DNA of 64,000 nt. Source: DATJLY01 sp963729295. Its GTDB lineage: Bacteria; Pseudomonadota; Alphaproteobacteria; ATCC43930; CGMCC-115725. The DNA lies in assembly GCA_963729295.1 (NCBI GenBank), contig CAVSNJ010000021.1:94459-158458 (forward strand). The letters are read 5' to 3'. Position numbers and translations under genes: made by a program. Positions 36,876 to 45,078 of this stretch are shown piece by piece. A model generated the notes under the pieces. It was given only the letters and a program-made list of their open reading frames with translations. It had not been told where the DNA came from and did not search any database. Position 1 is the first letter of the stretch, and each line of letters starts with the position of its first letter.

Positions 36876-38159
36876 TCAGAGCGCCCAATAGACGATTTGG
36901 TCCGGCACCGCGGCGCGGTCGATCGCCGACTTCACGTCGACCAGCACGCCGCCCTTGGTCAGCATCGCGAAAATGCGCTCGCCGTTGCGCTCGCGGAAGC
37001 TCTTGTGCGGCACGGCATAGATGACGCCGTCCAGGTCCTTGAACGCCTCGGCATCGGCAAGCTCGATGCCGTATTCGTGCAATGCTTCGGCCCGGTCGGC
37101 CATCGGATCGTGCACGAGCGGGTGGATGCCGAAGCCGCGCAGCTCAGCAATGATGTCGGGAACGCGGCTGTTGCGCAGGTCCGGCACGTCCTCCTTGAAG
37201 GTGAGGCCGAGGATGCCGACGCGCGCGCCCTTGACGGCGCGCTGCGTACCGATCAGCAGCTTGACGAAGCGCTGCACCACATAGGCGCCCATGTTGTCGT
37301 TGATGCGCCGGCCCGACAGGATGATCTGCGGGTAGTATCCCGCCGCCTCCGCCCGCGCGGTGAGATAGTAGGGATCGACCCCGATGCAGTGCCCGCCGAC
37401 GAGGCCCGGCGAGAAGGGGAGGAAATTCCATTTCGTGCCGGCCGCCTTCAGCACGTCTCGTGTCGAAATGCCGAGCCGGTCGAAGATCATCGCCAGCTCG
37501 TTCATCAGCGCGATGTTGAGATCGCGCTGCGTGTTCTCGATGACCTTCGCGGCTTCGGCGACTTCGATCGTCGGCGCGCGGTGGATGCCGGCCGTGACGA
37601 TCGACGAATAGACCGCCGCCACGCGCTCGAGCGTCTCTTCATCCTCGCCCGCGACGATCTTGGTGATGGTCTCGAGGCGATGGACCTGGTCGCCGGGATT
37701 GATGCGCTCGGGCGAGTAGCCGAGCTTGAAGTCTGTGCCCTGGGCGAGGCCCGACGCCTTCGCCAGGAGCGGGCCGCAGATCTCGCGCGTAAGGCCCGGA
37801 TAGACCGTCGACTCGAATACCACCACCGCGCCGCGCCGCAAATTCGGGCCGATGACTTCGCAGGCGCCGACGAGCGGCGCGAGATCGGGACGGCGCTGCT
37901 CATCGATCGGCGTCGGCACGGTGACGATGATGAAGCTCGCATTGGCGAGATCATCGGCGCGATCGCTCAGGCGCAGCTTGCTCGCTTTCAGCTCCTGCGG
38001 CGCCACCTCGTGCGTCCGGTCGTGCCCGGCGCGAAGCTCGCTGACGCGGCGTTCGGAAATGTCGAAGCCAAAGACCGGATCGAACCGTTTCGCCAATGCG
38101 ATCGCGACGGGGAGACCGACATAGCCCAGACCGACAACGGCATAGCCTCTTTCGCCCAC
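36876..38159 (-). CDS. Nucleotide-sugar dehydrogenase (UDP-N-acetylhexosamine dehydrogenase, TviB/WbpA-like)
   Basis: A 427-residue NAD-dependent UDP-sugar dehydrogenase that oxidises C6 of a UDP-N-acetylhexosamine to the uronic acid. The Rossmann motif is YAVVGLGYVGLPVAIALA at the N-terminus. VTVPTPIDEQRRPDL, YSPERINPGD, the catalytic lysine/asparagine region MNELAMIFDRLGI, and the active-site cysteine in SPGLVGGHCIGVDPYYL follow. The C-terminal domain has GILGLTFKEDVPDLRNSRV. These patterns fit the TviB/WbpA/WecC branch rather than UDP-glucose dehydrogenase; the exact sugar is uncertain. The start is GTG at 38159 with a GAGAGG ribosome site. It diverges from the second 2-epimerase gene, so UDP-ManNAcA or a related sugar may be made here. 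Confidence 0.9.
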   Translation of the reverse strand: MGERGYAVVGLGYVGLPVAIALAKRFDPVFGFDISERRVSELRAGHDRTHEVAPQELKASKLRLSDRADDLANASFIIVTVPTPIDEQRRPDLAPLVGACEVIGPNLRRGAVVVFESTVYPGLTREICGPLLAKASGLAQGTDFKLGYSPERINPGDQVHRLETITKIVAGEDEETLERVAAVYSSIVTAGIHRAPTIEVAEAAKVIENTQRDLNIALMNELAMIFDRLGISTRDVLKAAGTKWNFLPFSPGLVGGHCIGVDPYYLTARAEAAGYYPQIILSGRRINDNMGAYVVQRFVKLLIGTQRAVKGARVGILGLTFKEDVPDLRNSRVPDIIAELRGFGIHPLVHDPMADRAEALHEYGIELADAEAFKDLDGVIYAVPHKSFRERNGERIFAMLTKGGVLVDVKSAIDRAAVPDQIVYWAL

Positions 38160-38318
38160 TTCAGCCTCTCAAGCTTGCGCACCGGCCGCGCGGCAGCTTC
38201 CGCCGGCGCCGTGCCGCCAGTCCGGTGAAATGCCGGCCCAGGCCAAAAAACTGTTGTATCATTGCCCGCCTATACCTCATTTCATATGTACCAAGCGAAT
38301 GTCCTGCCGACAATCACA

Positions 38319-39413
38319 ATGAAGCTCGTTCATGTCATCGGCGCGGCGCGGCCCAACTTCATGAAGATCGGCCCGCTATACCACGCCTTCCTTAACGAGC
38401 GGTACTGGGCGAAGGCGCTCATCGTCCATACCGGCCAGCATTACGACTACAGCATGTCCGAGGCATTCTTCGCCGATCTGGGCCTGCCCGAGCCCGACGT
38501 CAATCTCGAGGTCGGGAGCGGCACCCACGCCGAGCAGACGGCCGGGGTCATGCTGGCGTACGAGCGGTTTTGCCGCGCATCGCGGCCCGATTGGGTCATC
38601 GTCGTCGGCGACGTCAACTCGACGCTGGCGTGCGGCCTCGTCGCGAAAAAAATGGATTTGCGTCTGGCGCATCTCGAGGCGGGGCTCAGGAGCCGCGACA
38701 GGACCATGCCGGAGGAGATCAACCGGCTCGTGACCGACGCGATCGCCGATCTGCTCTGGACGCCGTCCGAGGACGCCGACGAGAATCTCCTGAAGGAAGG
38801 GATTGCGCCGGAGCGGATCGTCCGGGTTGGCAACATCATGATCGATTCCTACGAGTTGGTGCGTGGCAAGATCGAAGGGATCGACGTCGCGCGCGAGCTT
38901 GGCGTCTCCGATCCCTACGGCGTCGTGACGCTGCATCGCCCGTCGAACGTCGATGACCGGTCAGCCTTGTCGGAATTGCTGGAGCGACTCGTCGAGACCT
39001 CTCGGCGCGCGAGCCTGGTCTTTGCCGTACACCCGCGCACGGCCGCCCGCATTCGCGAATTCGGCCTCGAACCCCTGACCGCGGCGGCCAAAAACCTGCG
39101 CATCGTCGAGCCGATGGGCTATATCCGCTTCATGGCGCTCGTGCGCAAGGCGCGCTTCGTCATCACCGATTCGGGCGGCATGCAGGAAGAGACGACATAT
39201 CTCGACATCCCCTGCCTCACCTTGCGCGAGACGACGGAGCGGCCGATCACGGTCTCGCACGGCTCGAACCGGCTCATCAAGCCGGGCGAGCTCGTCGCCG
39301 CCATCGACGAGGTGCTCGCCGGCAAATGGCCGCACGGACGCAAGCCGCCGCTCTGGGACGGGCACACGGCCGAGCGCGTCGTCGCCAACCTCCGGGCCCA
39401 GTGCGGGGTCTAG
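38319..39413 (+). CDS. wecB: UDP-N-acetylglucosamine 2-epimerase, second copy
   Basis: A 364-residue non-hydrolysing 2-epimerase of the XrtA/PEP-CTERM type. It starts MKLVHVIGAARPNFMKIGPL and has VHTGQHYDYSMSEAFFADLG, IVVGDVNSTLACGLVAKK, HLEAGLRSRDRTMPEEINR, VTLHRPSNVDD, FAVHPRTAAR, and TDSGGMQEETTYLDIPCLTLR, with TTERPITV. It is clearly divergent from the copy at 4532. The ATG at 38319 is chosen because the residues upstream in frame are not conserved. No strong ribosome site is seen there. It diverges from the dehydrogenase gene and is convergent with the UDP-glucuronate epimerase gene, with which it shares the stop bases CTAG at 39410-39413. Confidence 0.9.
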   Translation: MKLVHVIGAARPNFMKIGPLYHAFLNERYWAKALIVHTGQHYDYSMSEAFFADLGLPEPDVNLEVGSGTHAEQTAGVMLAYERFCRASRPDWVIVVGDVNSTLACGLVAKKMDLRLAHLEAGLRSRDRTMPEEINRLVTDAIADLLWTPSEDADENLLKEGIAPERIVRVGNIMIDSYELVRGKIEGIDVARELGVSDPYGVVTLHRPSNVDDRSALSELLERLVETSRRASLVFAVHPRTAARIREFGLEPLTAAAKNLRIVEPMGYIRFMALVRKARFVITDSGGMQEETTYLDIPCLTLRETTERPITVSHGSNRLIKPGELVAAIDEVLAGKWPHGRKPPLWDGHTAERVVANLRAQCGV

Positions 39414-40384
39414 GAAATCTTGTGATAATCCTTGTACCACGCGATGAAGCGTGGGATTCCGACCTCGATCGGCGTGGTCGGCGCGAAGCCGAGCTCTCGT
39501 TGCGCGGTGTCGATGTCGGCGTAGCTTTCCGGTACGTCGCCCGCCTGAAGCGGCAGATATTCCTTCTGCGCCTTGCGTCCGAGCGCCGTCTCGATCACCT
39601 CGATGAAATGCTCGAGCTGCTCGGGGTGATGATTGCCGAGATTGTAGATCCGGTGCGGCGGCGAAGTCTCCGGCGGCCGATCGAGTGCCGCCACCGTTCC
39701 GGCGACGATGTCGTCGATATAGGTGAAGTCGCGCGCCATGCGGCCGTGATTGAAGACCTTGATCGGCCGGCCGGCCAGGATCGCATCGGCGAAGAGATAG
39801 GCGGCCATGTCGGGTCGGCCCCAAGGGCCATAAACGGTAAAGAAACGCAAGCCGATCGCCGGAATGCGGAACAGATGGCAGTAGCTTTCCGCCACGAGCT
39901 CGCACGAACGCTTGGTCGCGGCGTAGAGCGAGACCGGCTGATCGACCCGGTCCGCAACGGAGAAAGGCTGCTTGCGGTTGCCGCCATAGACCGAAGATGA
40001 GCTGGCATAGACGAAGTTCCGGAGCTGCCGCAGCGTGCGCGCCGCTTCGAGCAGCACGACCTGGGCCATGACGTTCGCTTGGACATAGGCATAGGGATTT
40101 TCGAGCGAGTAGCGCACGCCCGCTTGCGCCGCGAGATGGATGATGCCGGTCGTGTCCTGATGCCCCTTCAGCGCCGCCGCAACGGCGTCGCGATCGGAAA
40201 TATCGAGCTCATGGAAGCGGAATTTGGCAAAAGCGTGCAAATTGGCGAGGCGCGCGCGCTTCAACTCGACCGAGTAATAGTCATTTACGTTGTCGAAGGC
40301 ATAGACCTCTTCGCCGCGCGCAAGAAGGGTGTGTGCTACGTGGTAGCCGATGAAGCCGGCCGCACCCGTGACGAGAACGCTCAT
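39410..40384 (-). CDS. UDP-glucuronate 4-epimerase-like SDR (CapI/LspL type)
   Basis: A 324-residue extended short-chain dehydrogenase. The NAD motif is VLVTGAAGFIGYHVAHTL, the serine-tyrosine-lysine set is YASSSSVYGG with SLYAATKRSCELVAE, and RFFTVYGPWGRPDMA and NHGRMARDFTYIDDIVAG follow. RPDMA and NxGxMxRDFTYI are typical of UDP-glucuronate 4-epimerases, which make UDP-galacturonate. The C-terminus (IPRFIAWYKDYHKIS) has normal length. The ATG at 40384 lies 24 bases after the second exosortase gene, and this is the last gene of the nine-gene operon. The stop shares CTAG with the convergent 2-epimerase. Substrate is by homology. Confidence 0.9.
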   Translation of the reverse strand: MSVLVTGAAGFIGYHVAHTLLARGEEVYAFDNVNDYYSVELKRARLANLHAFAKFRFHELDISDRDAVAAALKGHQDTTGIIHLAAQAGVRYSLENPYAYVQANVMAQVVLLEAARTLRQLRNFVYASSSSVYGGNRKQPFSVADRVDQPVSLYAATKRSCELVAESYCHLFRIPAIGLRFFTVYGPWGRPDMAAYLFADAILAGRPIKVFNHGRMARDFTYIDDIVAGTVAALDRPPETSPPHRIYNLGNHHPEQLEHFIEVIETALGRKAQKEYLPLQAGDVPESYADIDTAQRELGFAPTTPIEVGIPRFIAWYKDYHKIS

Positions 40385-40408
40385 GCGGTCTCCCGTGATC
40401 CTCGCGCG

Positions 40409-41935
40409 TTACTGCCGACCGTAGTCGAGCGGTGCCATGTCATCGAGAAAATTCTGTAGCGTCTGCCGCGCGGCGGCGGCGCCGGGCTCGGCTTCATCCG
40501 TCGCGACGGCGACGTAGGCGGCGACCGAGTCGCGCCGGAAGAGACCGCGCAGCTCGGCGAGCTTCGCCTGCATCGGGCTTGCGACAATGTGGTCGCCAAG
40601 CACGTAGAACGACCAGACCAGGAGCCGGTGGCTGTTCTGCTCGAGCTCCGTGCTCGCGACCGAGATGGTGCCGCCGTTAAAGTGGATCGATGCGGTGCCG
40701 CGCGCGGCAATGTTCCAGCGCTTGGGATCGGCGATCTCATTGTCACTGCGCACGAGGTTGTCGTGAACGCCGCTTGTCGCATAGACCGCGACGTACCGTA
40801 TCACGGTCGCCGCCCCATCGCTGAAGGCGTCATGAAAAGCGCGGTCGGGCACCAGAATCATTGGCTGCCACAGCGCTTCGGCGCCCTGTGCTGGCCGCCA
40901 GGCGGCTGACACGGCGGGGGGCTCGATGCCGTCCGGCAGCACGCCGGCGCGCCAGCCGCGCAGCTCGGCATAGGCCGGGCCCGCGGCGGCAAGGATGACG
41001 CTCGCAGCGGCGACTGCCCATAAGCGTTCAGGCCGCACGCTCCTCGCATCGGCCGCCGCAGCCAAGGGCACAGTCCGTTCTGCCTTCACGTCCGAGAATG
41101 TCATGCCGATCGCGATGAGGAGCGCGGTCACGAGCGAGAAGAAGAGCCAGCCATAGAGAATGTGATCGGTCATCACCGCGTTCTGGCTGCCGAAGAATTC
41201 CGAGATCACGATGAGCCCGAGCCCGCGGAACCCGTTGGCGATGATTGGCACGAAGATCGAGAGCGCGATGAACATGCTGCGGCGCAGGCGGCTCTGGTAC
41301 ATGAGCGTCGCGAACAGCACGCCGAACGCGATCGAGGCGATCAAGAAGCGCAAGCCCGCGCACGCCTCGGCGACGACGAACGTGCCTGACGGCACCTCGA
41401 TGACGGTGCCGTCGGAGAAGACCGGGATCTGCAGGAATTCCAACCCGCGCACGATGAAGCGCGCGGTGAAATCCTGAAGATACGGCACCAGGAAATAGCC
41501 GCTCGGCACGAGGAAGAAGAGATAGAGAAACGGCGTCAAGAACGCACGATAGGCCGCGAATCCGACGATGCTTAGCGCCGCGACCTCGAAGATCGCCATG
41601 ATCACGAATTGCTGCGCCTCGAGCACGGAGAGGCTCGCGGCGGCGAGCCACAGGAGCGACAGCGGAACGATCAGAAGGAGCGGCCGCAGGTCGGGCCGCG
41701 GCGTCAACGCCATGAGCGCATCGCGCCGCTGCCAGGCGAGGTAGAGCGCCACCGGCAGGATGAGGAAGCAATGATTGTAGGCGGTCGAGGTGAGCCATAC
41801 GTGGAGCGCGCCCGCCGCCTCGCCCGGAAAGAGCGCGCACAGCACGAGACCGACCACGACGAGCGCGCCCGAGGCCGCGGCCCAGCGCTGCACGATCGGC
41901 TGCGCCGCGAGCGCGGAAGCCGTCATCCTGCTCAT
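40409..41935 (-). CDS. xrtA: Exosortase A fused to an EpsI domain, copy 2
   Basis: A 508-residue protein of the same architecture as the copy at 35121-36677. Exosortase landmarks are TAYNHCFLILPVALYLAW, PFLYLFFLVPSGYFLVPYL, Cys192 in VAEACAGLRFLIAS, Arg237 in IIANGFRGLG and His258 in TDHILYGW. From about residue 320 it has a periplasmic EpsI domain with VAVYATSGVHDNLVRSDN and LLVWSFYVLGDHIVASP. The start at 41935 (MSRMTASAL) follows AGGATGAAAACGGC; a GTG upstream would overlap the preceding gene. The gene is intact and sits in its expected place in the XrtA operon, after the glycosyltransferase gene (stop only seven bases away). I regard this as the native housekeeping copy. Confidence 0.94.
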   Translation of the reverse strand: MSRMTASALAAQPIVQRWAAASGALVVVGLVLCALFPGEAAGALHVWLTSTAYNHCFLILPVALYLAWQRRDALMALTPRPDLRPLLLIVPLSLLWLAAASLSVLEAQQFVIMAIFEVAALSIVGFAAYRAFLTPFLYLFFLVPSGYFLVPYLQDFTARFIVRGLEFLQIPVFSDGTVIEVPSGTFVVAEACAGLRFLIASIAFGVLFATLMYQSRLRRSMFIALSIFVPIIANGFRGLGLIVISEFFGSQNAVMTDHILYGWLFFSLVTALLIAIGMTFSDVKAERTVPLAAAADARSVRPERLWAVAAASVILAAAGPAYAELRGWRAGVLPDGIEPPAVSAAWRPAQGAEALWQPMILVPDRAFHDAFSDGAATVIRYVAVYATSGVHDNLVRSDNEIADPKRWNIAARGTASIHFNGGTISVASTELEQNSHRLLVWSFYVLGDHIVASPMQAKLAELRGLFRRDSVAAYVAVATDEAEPGAAAARQTLQNFLDDMAPLDYGRQ

Positions 41936-41942
41936 GCCGTTT

Positions 41943-43157
41943 TCATCCTGCCGCGGCGGCGCCGACACGCGCGCGCCCTGAGATTATTCCATCGAAATTC
42001 GCGAAATTCCATTGATAATCGGTCAAGACGCGCTGCCGCCCGCGCGCGCCGAGCTGCGGATGGGCGCCGTCGAGAATTTCGCGCACCCGCGTCGCGAATT
42101 CGGGCGCATCCGCCGCCACGAGCGCGTCACGGCCCGAGACAAGATCCAATCCCTCGCCCGCCTGCGGCGTCAGCACGACGGGCCGCGCCATCGCCATCGC
42201 CTCCAACACCTTGTTCTGCACGCCGCGTGCGATCTGCAACGGCGCCACGATTGCGGCGGCATGCGCGATGTAAGGCCGCACGTCGTCGACGCGGCCGGCG
42301 ACGCGCACCGCGGGGAGGCGCGCGAGGCGCGCGACCGAAGCTGCGGGCTTCGCGCCGACGATCCAGAATTCGAGGCCGGACGTGCGCACGGAAAGGAGCG
42401 GCATCACGCGCTCGGCGAACCAGCACACGGCATCGACATTGGGCCAATAATCCATGGCGCCGGTGTAGCAGAGGGCGCGCACGCCGGCGGGATAGGGATC
42501 GACGTAGGCGCAGCCGGGATCGAAATGCGCGGCGTCGACCCCGTTCGGCAGCGCCATGATCCGGGCCGCCGATTCGGGCGCGAGTCGCTTTAGAAAATCC
42601 GCCTCGGCGCGCGAGACGAGCAGGGTCGCATCGAACTTGGCCGCGATCTTGCGCTCGAATTCCTGAAGCGTGCGGTGCTCTCGCGCATAGATGGCGCTCG
42701 CGGGCCAGGCTTTGGTCGCGGCATATTGGCGCCACTTGTCGCTGTCGACATCGACCATGTCGAGGACGCGAGTTTCGGCCCGATGCGGCAGCGCATAGGG
42801 CGCCATTGCCGAGCAGAAGACGAAAATCCGCGACGGACGATGCGCGGCCACAGTCGCATCGACCCAGTTTCGCAACGCCTCGTCGGCGAAATATCCAAGC
42901 GTCAAGGGCGCGCCGGTGCCGAGATTGGCGAGGCTCTTGAGCTTCGCGCGTTTGGGCGACAGCGGCCGGCAGCACACGCTTGCGCACACGGTTTCGAGAA
43001 ACGCGACATGCCGCAAATCGGCCGGTTCATCGCAGAAGCAGCCGAGATGGACACGAAAGTTCTTGGCGAGATGGCTGAGAATATGCCAGGCGCGGATCTT
43101 GTCGCCCTTGTCCGGCGGATAGGGAATGCGCTGCGTCAGAAAAAGAAGCTGTTCCAC
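41943..43157 (-). CDS. Exosortase A-associated glycosyltransferase (stp1 type)
   Basis: A 404-residue GT-B glycosyltransferase of the XrtA-linked family TIGR03087. It starts VEQLLFLTQRIPYPPDKGDK, where the RIPYPPxKGDKIR motif is diagnostic. VHLGCFCDEPADLRHV, FVFCSAMAPYAL, LDMVDVDSDKWRQYA, VSRAEADFLKRL, CYTGAMDYWPNVDAVCWF and LQIARGVQNKVLEAMAMARPVV follow in family order. The start is a GTG at 43157. The frame is open well upstream, but that part is only the complement of the deacetylase gene. It lies 13 bases from the deacetylase stop and seven before the exosortase. It adds a sugar to the lipid-linked exopolysaccharide. Confidence 0.93.
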   Translation of the reverse strand: MEQLLFLTQRIPYPPDKGDKIRAWHILSHLAKNFRVHLGCFCDEPADLRHVAFLETVCASVCCRPLSPKRAKLKSLANLGTGAPLTLGYFADEALRNWVDATVAAHRPSRIFVFCSAMAPYALPHRAETRVLDMVDVDSDKWRQYAATKAWPASAIYAREHRTLQEFERKIAAKFDATLLVSRAEADFLKRLAPESAARIMALPNGVDAAHFDPGCAYVDPYPAGVRALCYTGAMDYWPNVDAVCWFAERVMPLLSVRTSGLEFWIVGAKPAASVARLARLPAVRVAGRVDDVRPYIAHAAAIVAPLQIARGVQNKVLEAMAMARPVVLTPQAGEGLDLVSGRDALVAADAPEFATRVREILDGAHPQLGARGRQRVLTDYQWNFANFDGIISGRARVGAAAAG

Positions 43158-43170
43158 TCGCGTATTCGGG

Positions 43171-44070
43171 TCAGGCGTCGATGTGGCCGGCAAAGGCGCG
43201 GTCGATGCGGCCCCAGCGAAAATCGCCGAGAAGCCGCCGGAGGCGCCCTTCAGTCGCCGCGAGGTTGGTGTAGTGCCGGAAGCGCGATTTCCAAGGCGCT
43301 CGTTCCTGGCGCGGCTGCTCGGGGTCGATTTCCCACGGATGGAGATAGAAGATGCAGGGCATCCCTTCGCGATTGACGCGCCCCATTGCCCAGCGCGTGA
43401 GCGCATAGGGCAGGAGGCGGAAATAGCCCCCGCCGGAGCAGGGAAAATTGCGGCCGAGGATTCGCACCGTCGTGAGCGGCAGCTCGGCGAGGCCCGATGC
43501 CTTCTCGCGGAACGGCACGCGCGAGGCATCGGGCGTTCCGTAGAGATCGTGCGCGATCGGGAAGAGGCTCGAGCTATAGGCATAGCCCGCCTCGGCCAGC
43601 ACCTCGTAGGCCCACCAGTTCCTGGGGCCGATCGAGAAGGTGGCGGCGCGATAGCCGCGCACGGGCGCGCCGCCCACATCCTCGAGCAGGCGCTTCGTCT
43701 TGACGATGTCGGCGCGGAACTGATCCGGCGTCTGGCTGTCGGCGCGGCGATGCTCGAAGCCGTGGCTTGCCACCTCGTGCCCCTCGTCCGCCATGCGCCG
43801 GATGAGACTTGGATGGCGCTCGGCGACCCAGCCGAGCGTGAAGAACGTCGCCTTCGTGCCGCTTTCGGCGAGGAGGTCGAGGAGCCGGTCGGTGTTGCGC
43901 TCGACCCGGCGCGGCATGCCGTCCCACGCGTCGCGCGCGATCACGTCGGCAAAGGCCTGAACCTGGAAATAATCCTCGACGTCGATCGTGAGCGCATTGA
44001 GGATGCGCGGATCGGGGGCGTCGGGCGGCACCTTCACCGGACCCTTGGATGTCTCCATCGCGGCGCTCAT
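43171..44070 (-). CDS. XrtA system polysaccharide deacetylase (DUF3473)
   Basis: A 299-residue deacetylase of the XrtA-associated family TIGR03006, with the NodB fold. ALTIDVEDYFQVQAF carries catalytic and metal-binding aspartates (D30, D33). GTKATFFTLGWVAERH and HEVASHGFEHRR hold the metal histidines (H103, H107). RGYRAATFSIGPRNWWAYE and FPCSGGGYFRLLPY follow, and the family-specific C-terminal part has YLHPWEIDPEQPRQ. No signal peptide, so it acts in the cytoplasm or on the inner leaflet. The ATG at 44070 overlaps the ATPase stop by four bases. It should remove acetyl groups from amino sugars of the nascent glycan. Confidence 0.93.
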   Translation of the reverse strand: MSAAMETSKGPVKVPPDAPDPRILNALTIDVEDYFQVQAFADVIARDAWDGMPRRVERNTDRLLDLLAESGTKATFFTLGWVAERHPSLIRRMADEGHEVASHGFEHRRADSQTPDQFRADIVKTKRLLEDVGGAPVRGYRAATFSIGPRNWWAYEVLAEAGYAYSSSLFPIAHDLYGTPDASRVPFREKASGLAELPLTTVRILGRNFPCSGGGYFRLLPYALTRWAMGRVNREGMPCIFYLHPWEIDPEQPRQERAPWKSRFRHYTNLAATEGRLRRLLGDFRWGRIDRAFAGHIDA

Positions 44071-45074
44071 TGCGGCGGCGCTCCGCGCACGTAGCTCGCG
44101 ATGATTTCGAGCGCCCGCTTGATGGTGCGCTCGTGTTTGCTCATGGTCAGCTCGATTGCGGCGACGCGCGTCATGATTTCCGACAGCATCGCGTCCGTGC
44201 CGTTGCCGCGCGGCACGGCATCGTGCGCGGCGGCGGATGAGAGCGCGGTGCCGCCGACCGGGGACAGCTCGCTTTGCAGCTCCTCGGCGACCTGCGTCAC
44301 CGCGTCGGCGTCAAGCGCGTGCCGCTCCTCGAGATAGCCGAAGAGCAGAAGGCGCGAGGCAAGCGTGTTGATGCGGCGCGGCACGCCCTCGCTGAAGCGA
44401 TAGATCGCGCCGAACGCGTCCTCGCCCAGTACCGGGTCGTCCTTCCACTCCACCGTCTTCAGGCGATGGAGCACATAAGCCTTTGTTTCTACCTCGGTCA
44501 TAGGCCCAAGGTGATACGACGCGATGACACGCTGACGGAGCTGGTCGAGCTCGGGGCTCGCCATGATATTGCGGAATTGCGGCTGTCCGACCAGGAAGCT
44601 CTGCACCGGCGATGTGCCACCGCGCGCGAAATTCGACAGCATGCGCAGCTCTTCGAGCGCGCCGATCGAGAGATTCTGCGCCTCGTCGATCAGGATGAGC
44701 GAGCGTTTGCGCGCGCGCATGTTGGCGTGGATGAAATCCTCGATGCGGCGCAGCATCGCCGCCTTTTCCATGCCGGGGACATAAAGGCCGAAGGCGGCCG
44801 CCACCATGCGCAGGAGATCGTCGCCCTGGAGCTGGGAGGTCACGATCTTCGCCGCTGCGTAGGCCGAGGTGTCGAGCTGCGAGAGCAGGAGATCGACGAG
44901 CGTGGTCTTGCCGGCGCCGACCTCGCCGGTGATGACGATGAAGCCCTCGCCCTGGTGCAGCCCATAGGTCAGATGCGCCATGGCGCGGGCGTGCCCGGCG
45001 CTGCTGAAGAAGAAGCGCGGATCGGGCGTGAGCTGAAAGGGCAACCCCTTGAGACGATAGAACTCTGTGTACAT
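44067..45074 (-). CDS. XrtA-associated ATPase (ExeA-like)
   Basis: A 335-residue AAA ATPase of family TIGR03015. It starts MYTEFYRLKGLPFQLTPDP, has Walker A GEVGAGKTT (residues 50-58), Walker B LILIDEAQNLS (about 126-136) and the sensor segment ASYHLGPMTEVETKAYVLHRL. RFSEGVPRRINTLASRLLL and a C-terminal coiled region (AIELTMSKHERTIKRALE) follow. The ExeA group powers assembly or secretion steps. The ATG at 45074 lies four bases after the outer-membrane protein stop (TGA GGCG ATG). The frame extends upstream, but as an overlap with that gene. It ends in an ATGA overlap with the deacetylase gene. Confidence 0.92.
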   Translation of the reverse strand: MYTEFYRLKGLPFQLTPDPRFFFSSAGHARAMAHLTYGLHQGEGFIVITGEVGAGKTTLVDLLLSQLDTSAYAAAKIVTSQLQGDDLLRMVAAAFGLYVPGMEKAAMLRRIEDFIHANMRARKRSLILIDEAQNLSIGALEELRMLSNFARGGTSPVQSFLVGQPQFRNIMASPELDQLRQRVIASYHLGPMTEVETKAYVLHRLKTVEWKDDPVLGEDAFGAIYRFSEGVPRRINTLASRLLLFGYLEERHALDADAVTQVAEELQSELSPVGGTALSSAAAHDAVPRGNGTDAMLSEIMTRVAAIELTMSKHERTIKRALEIIASYVRGAPPQ

Positions 45075-45078
45075 CGCC

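Noticed and set aside
36897..38228. A 443-codon plus-strand frame over the dehydrogenase gene.
   Set aside because: Antisense shadow of the GGHCIGVDPYYL-containing dehydrogenase.
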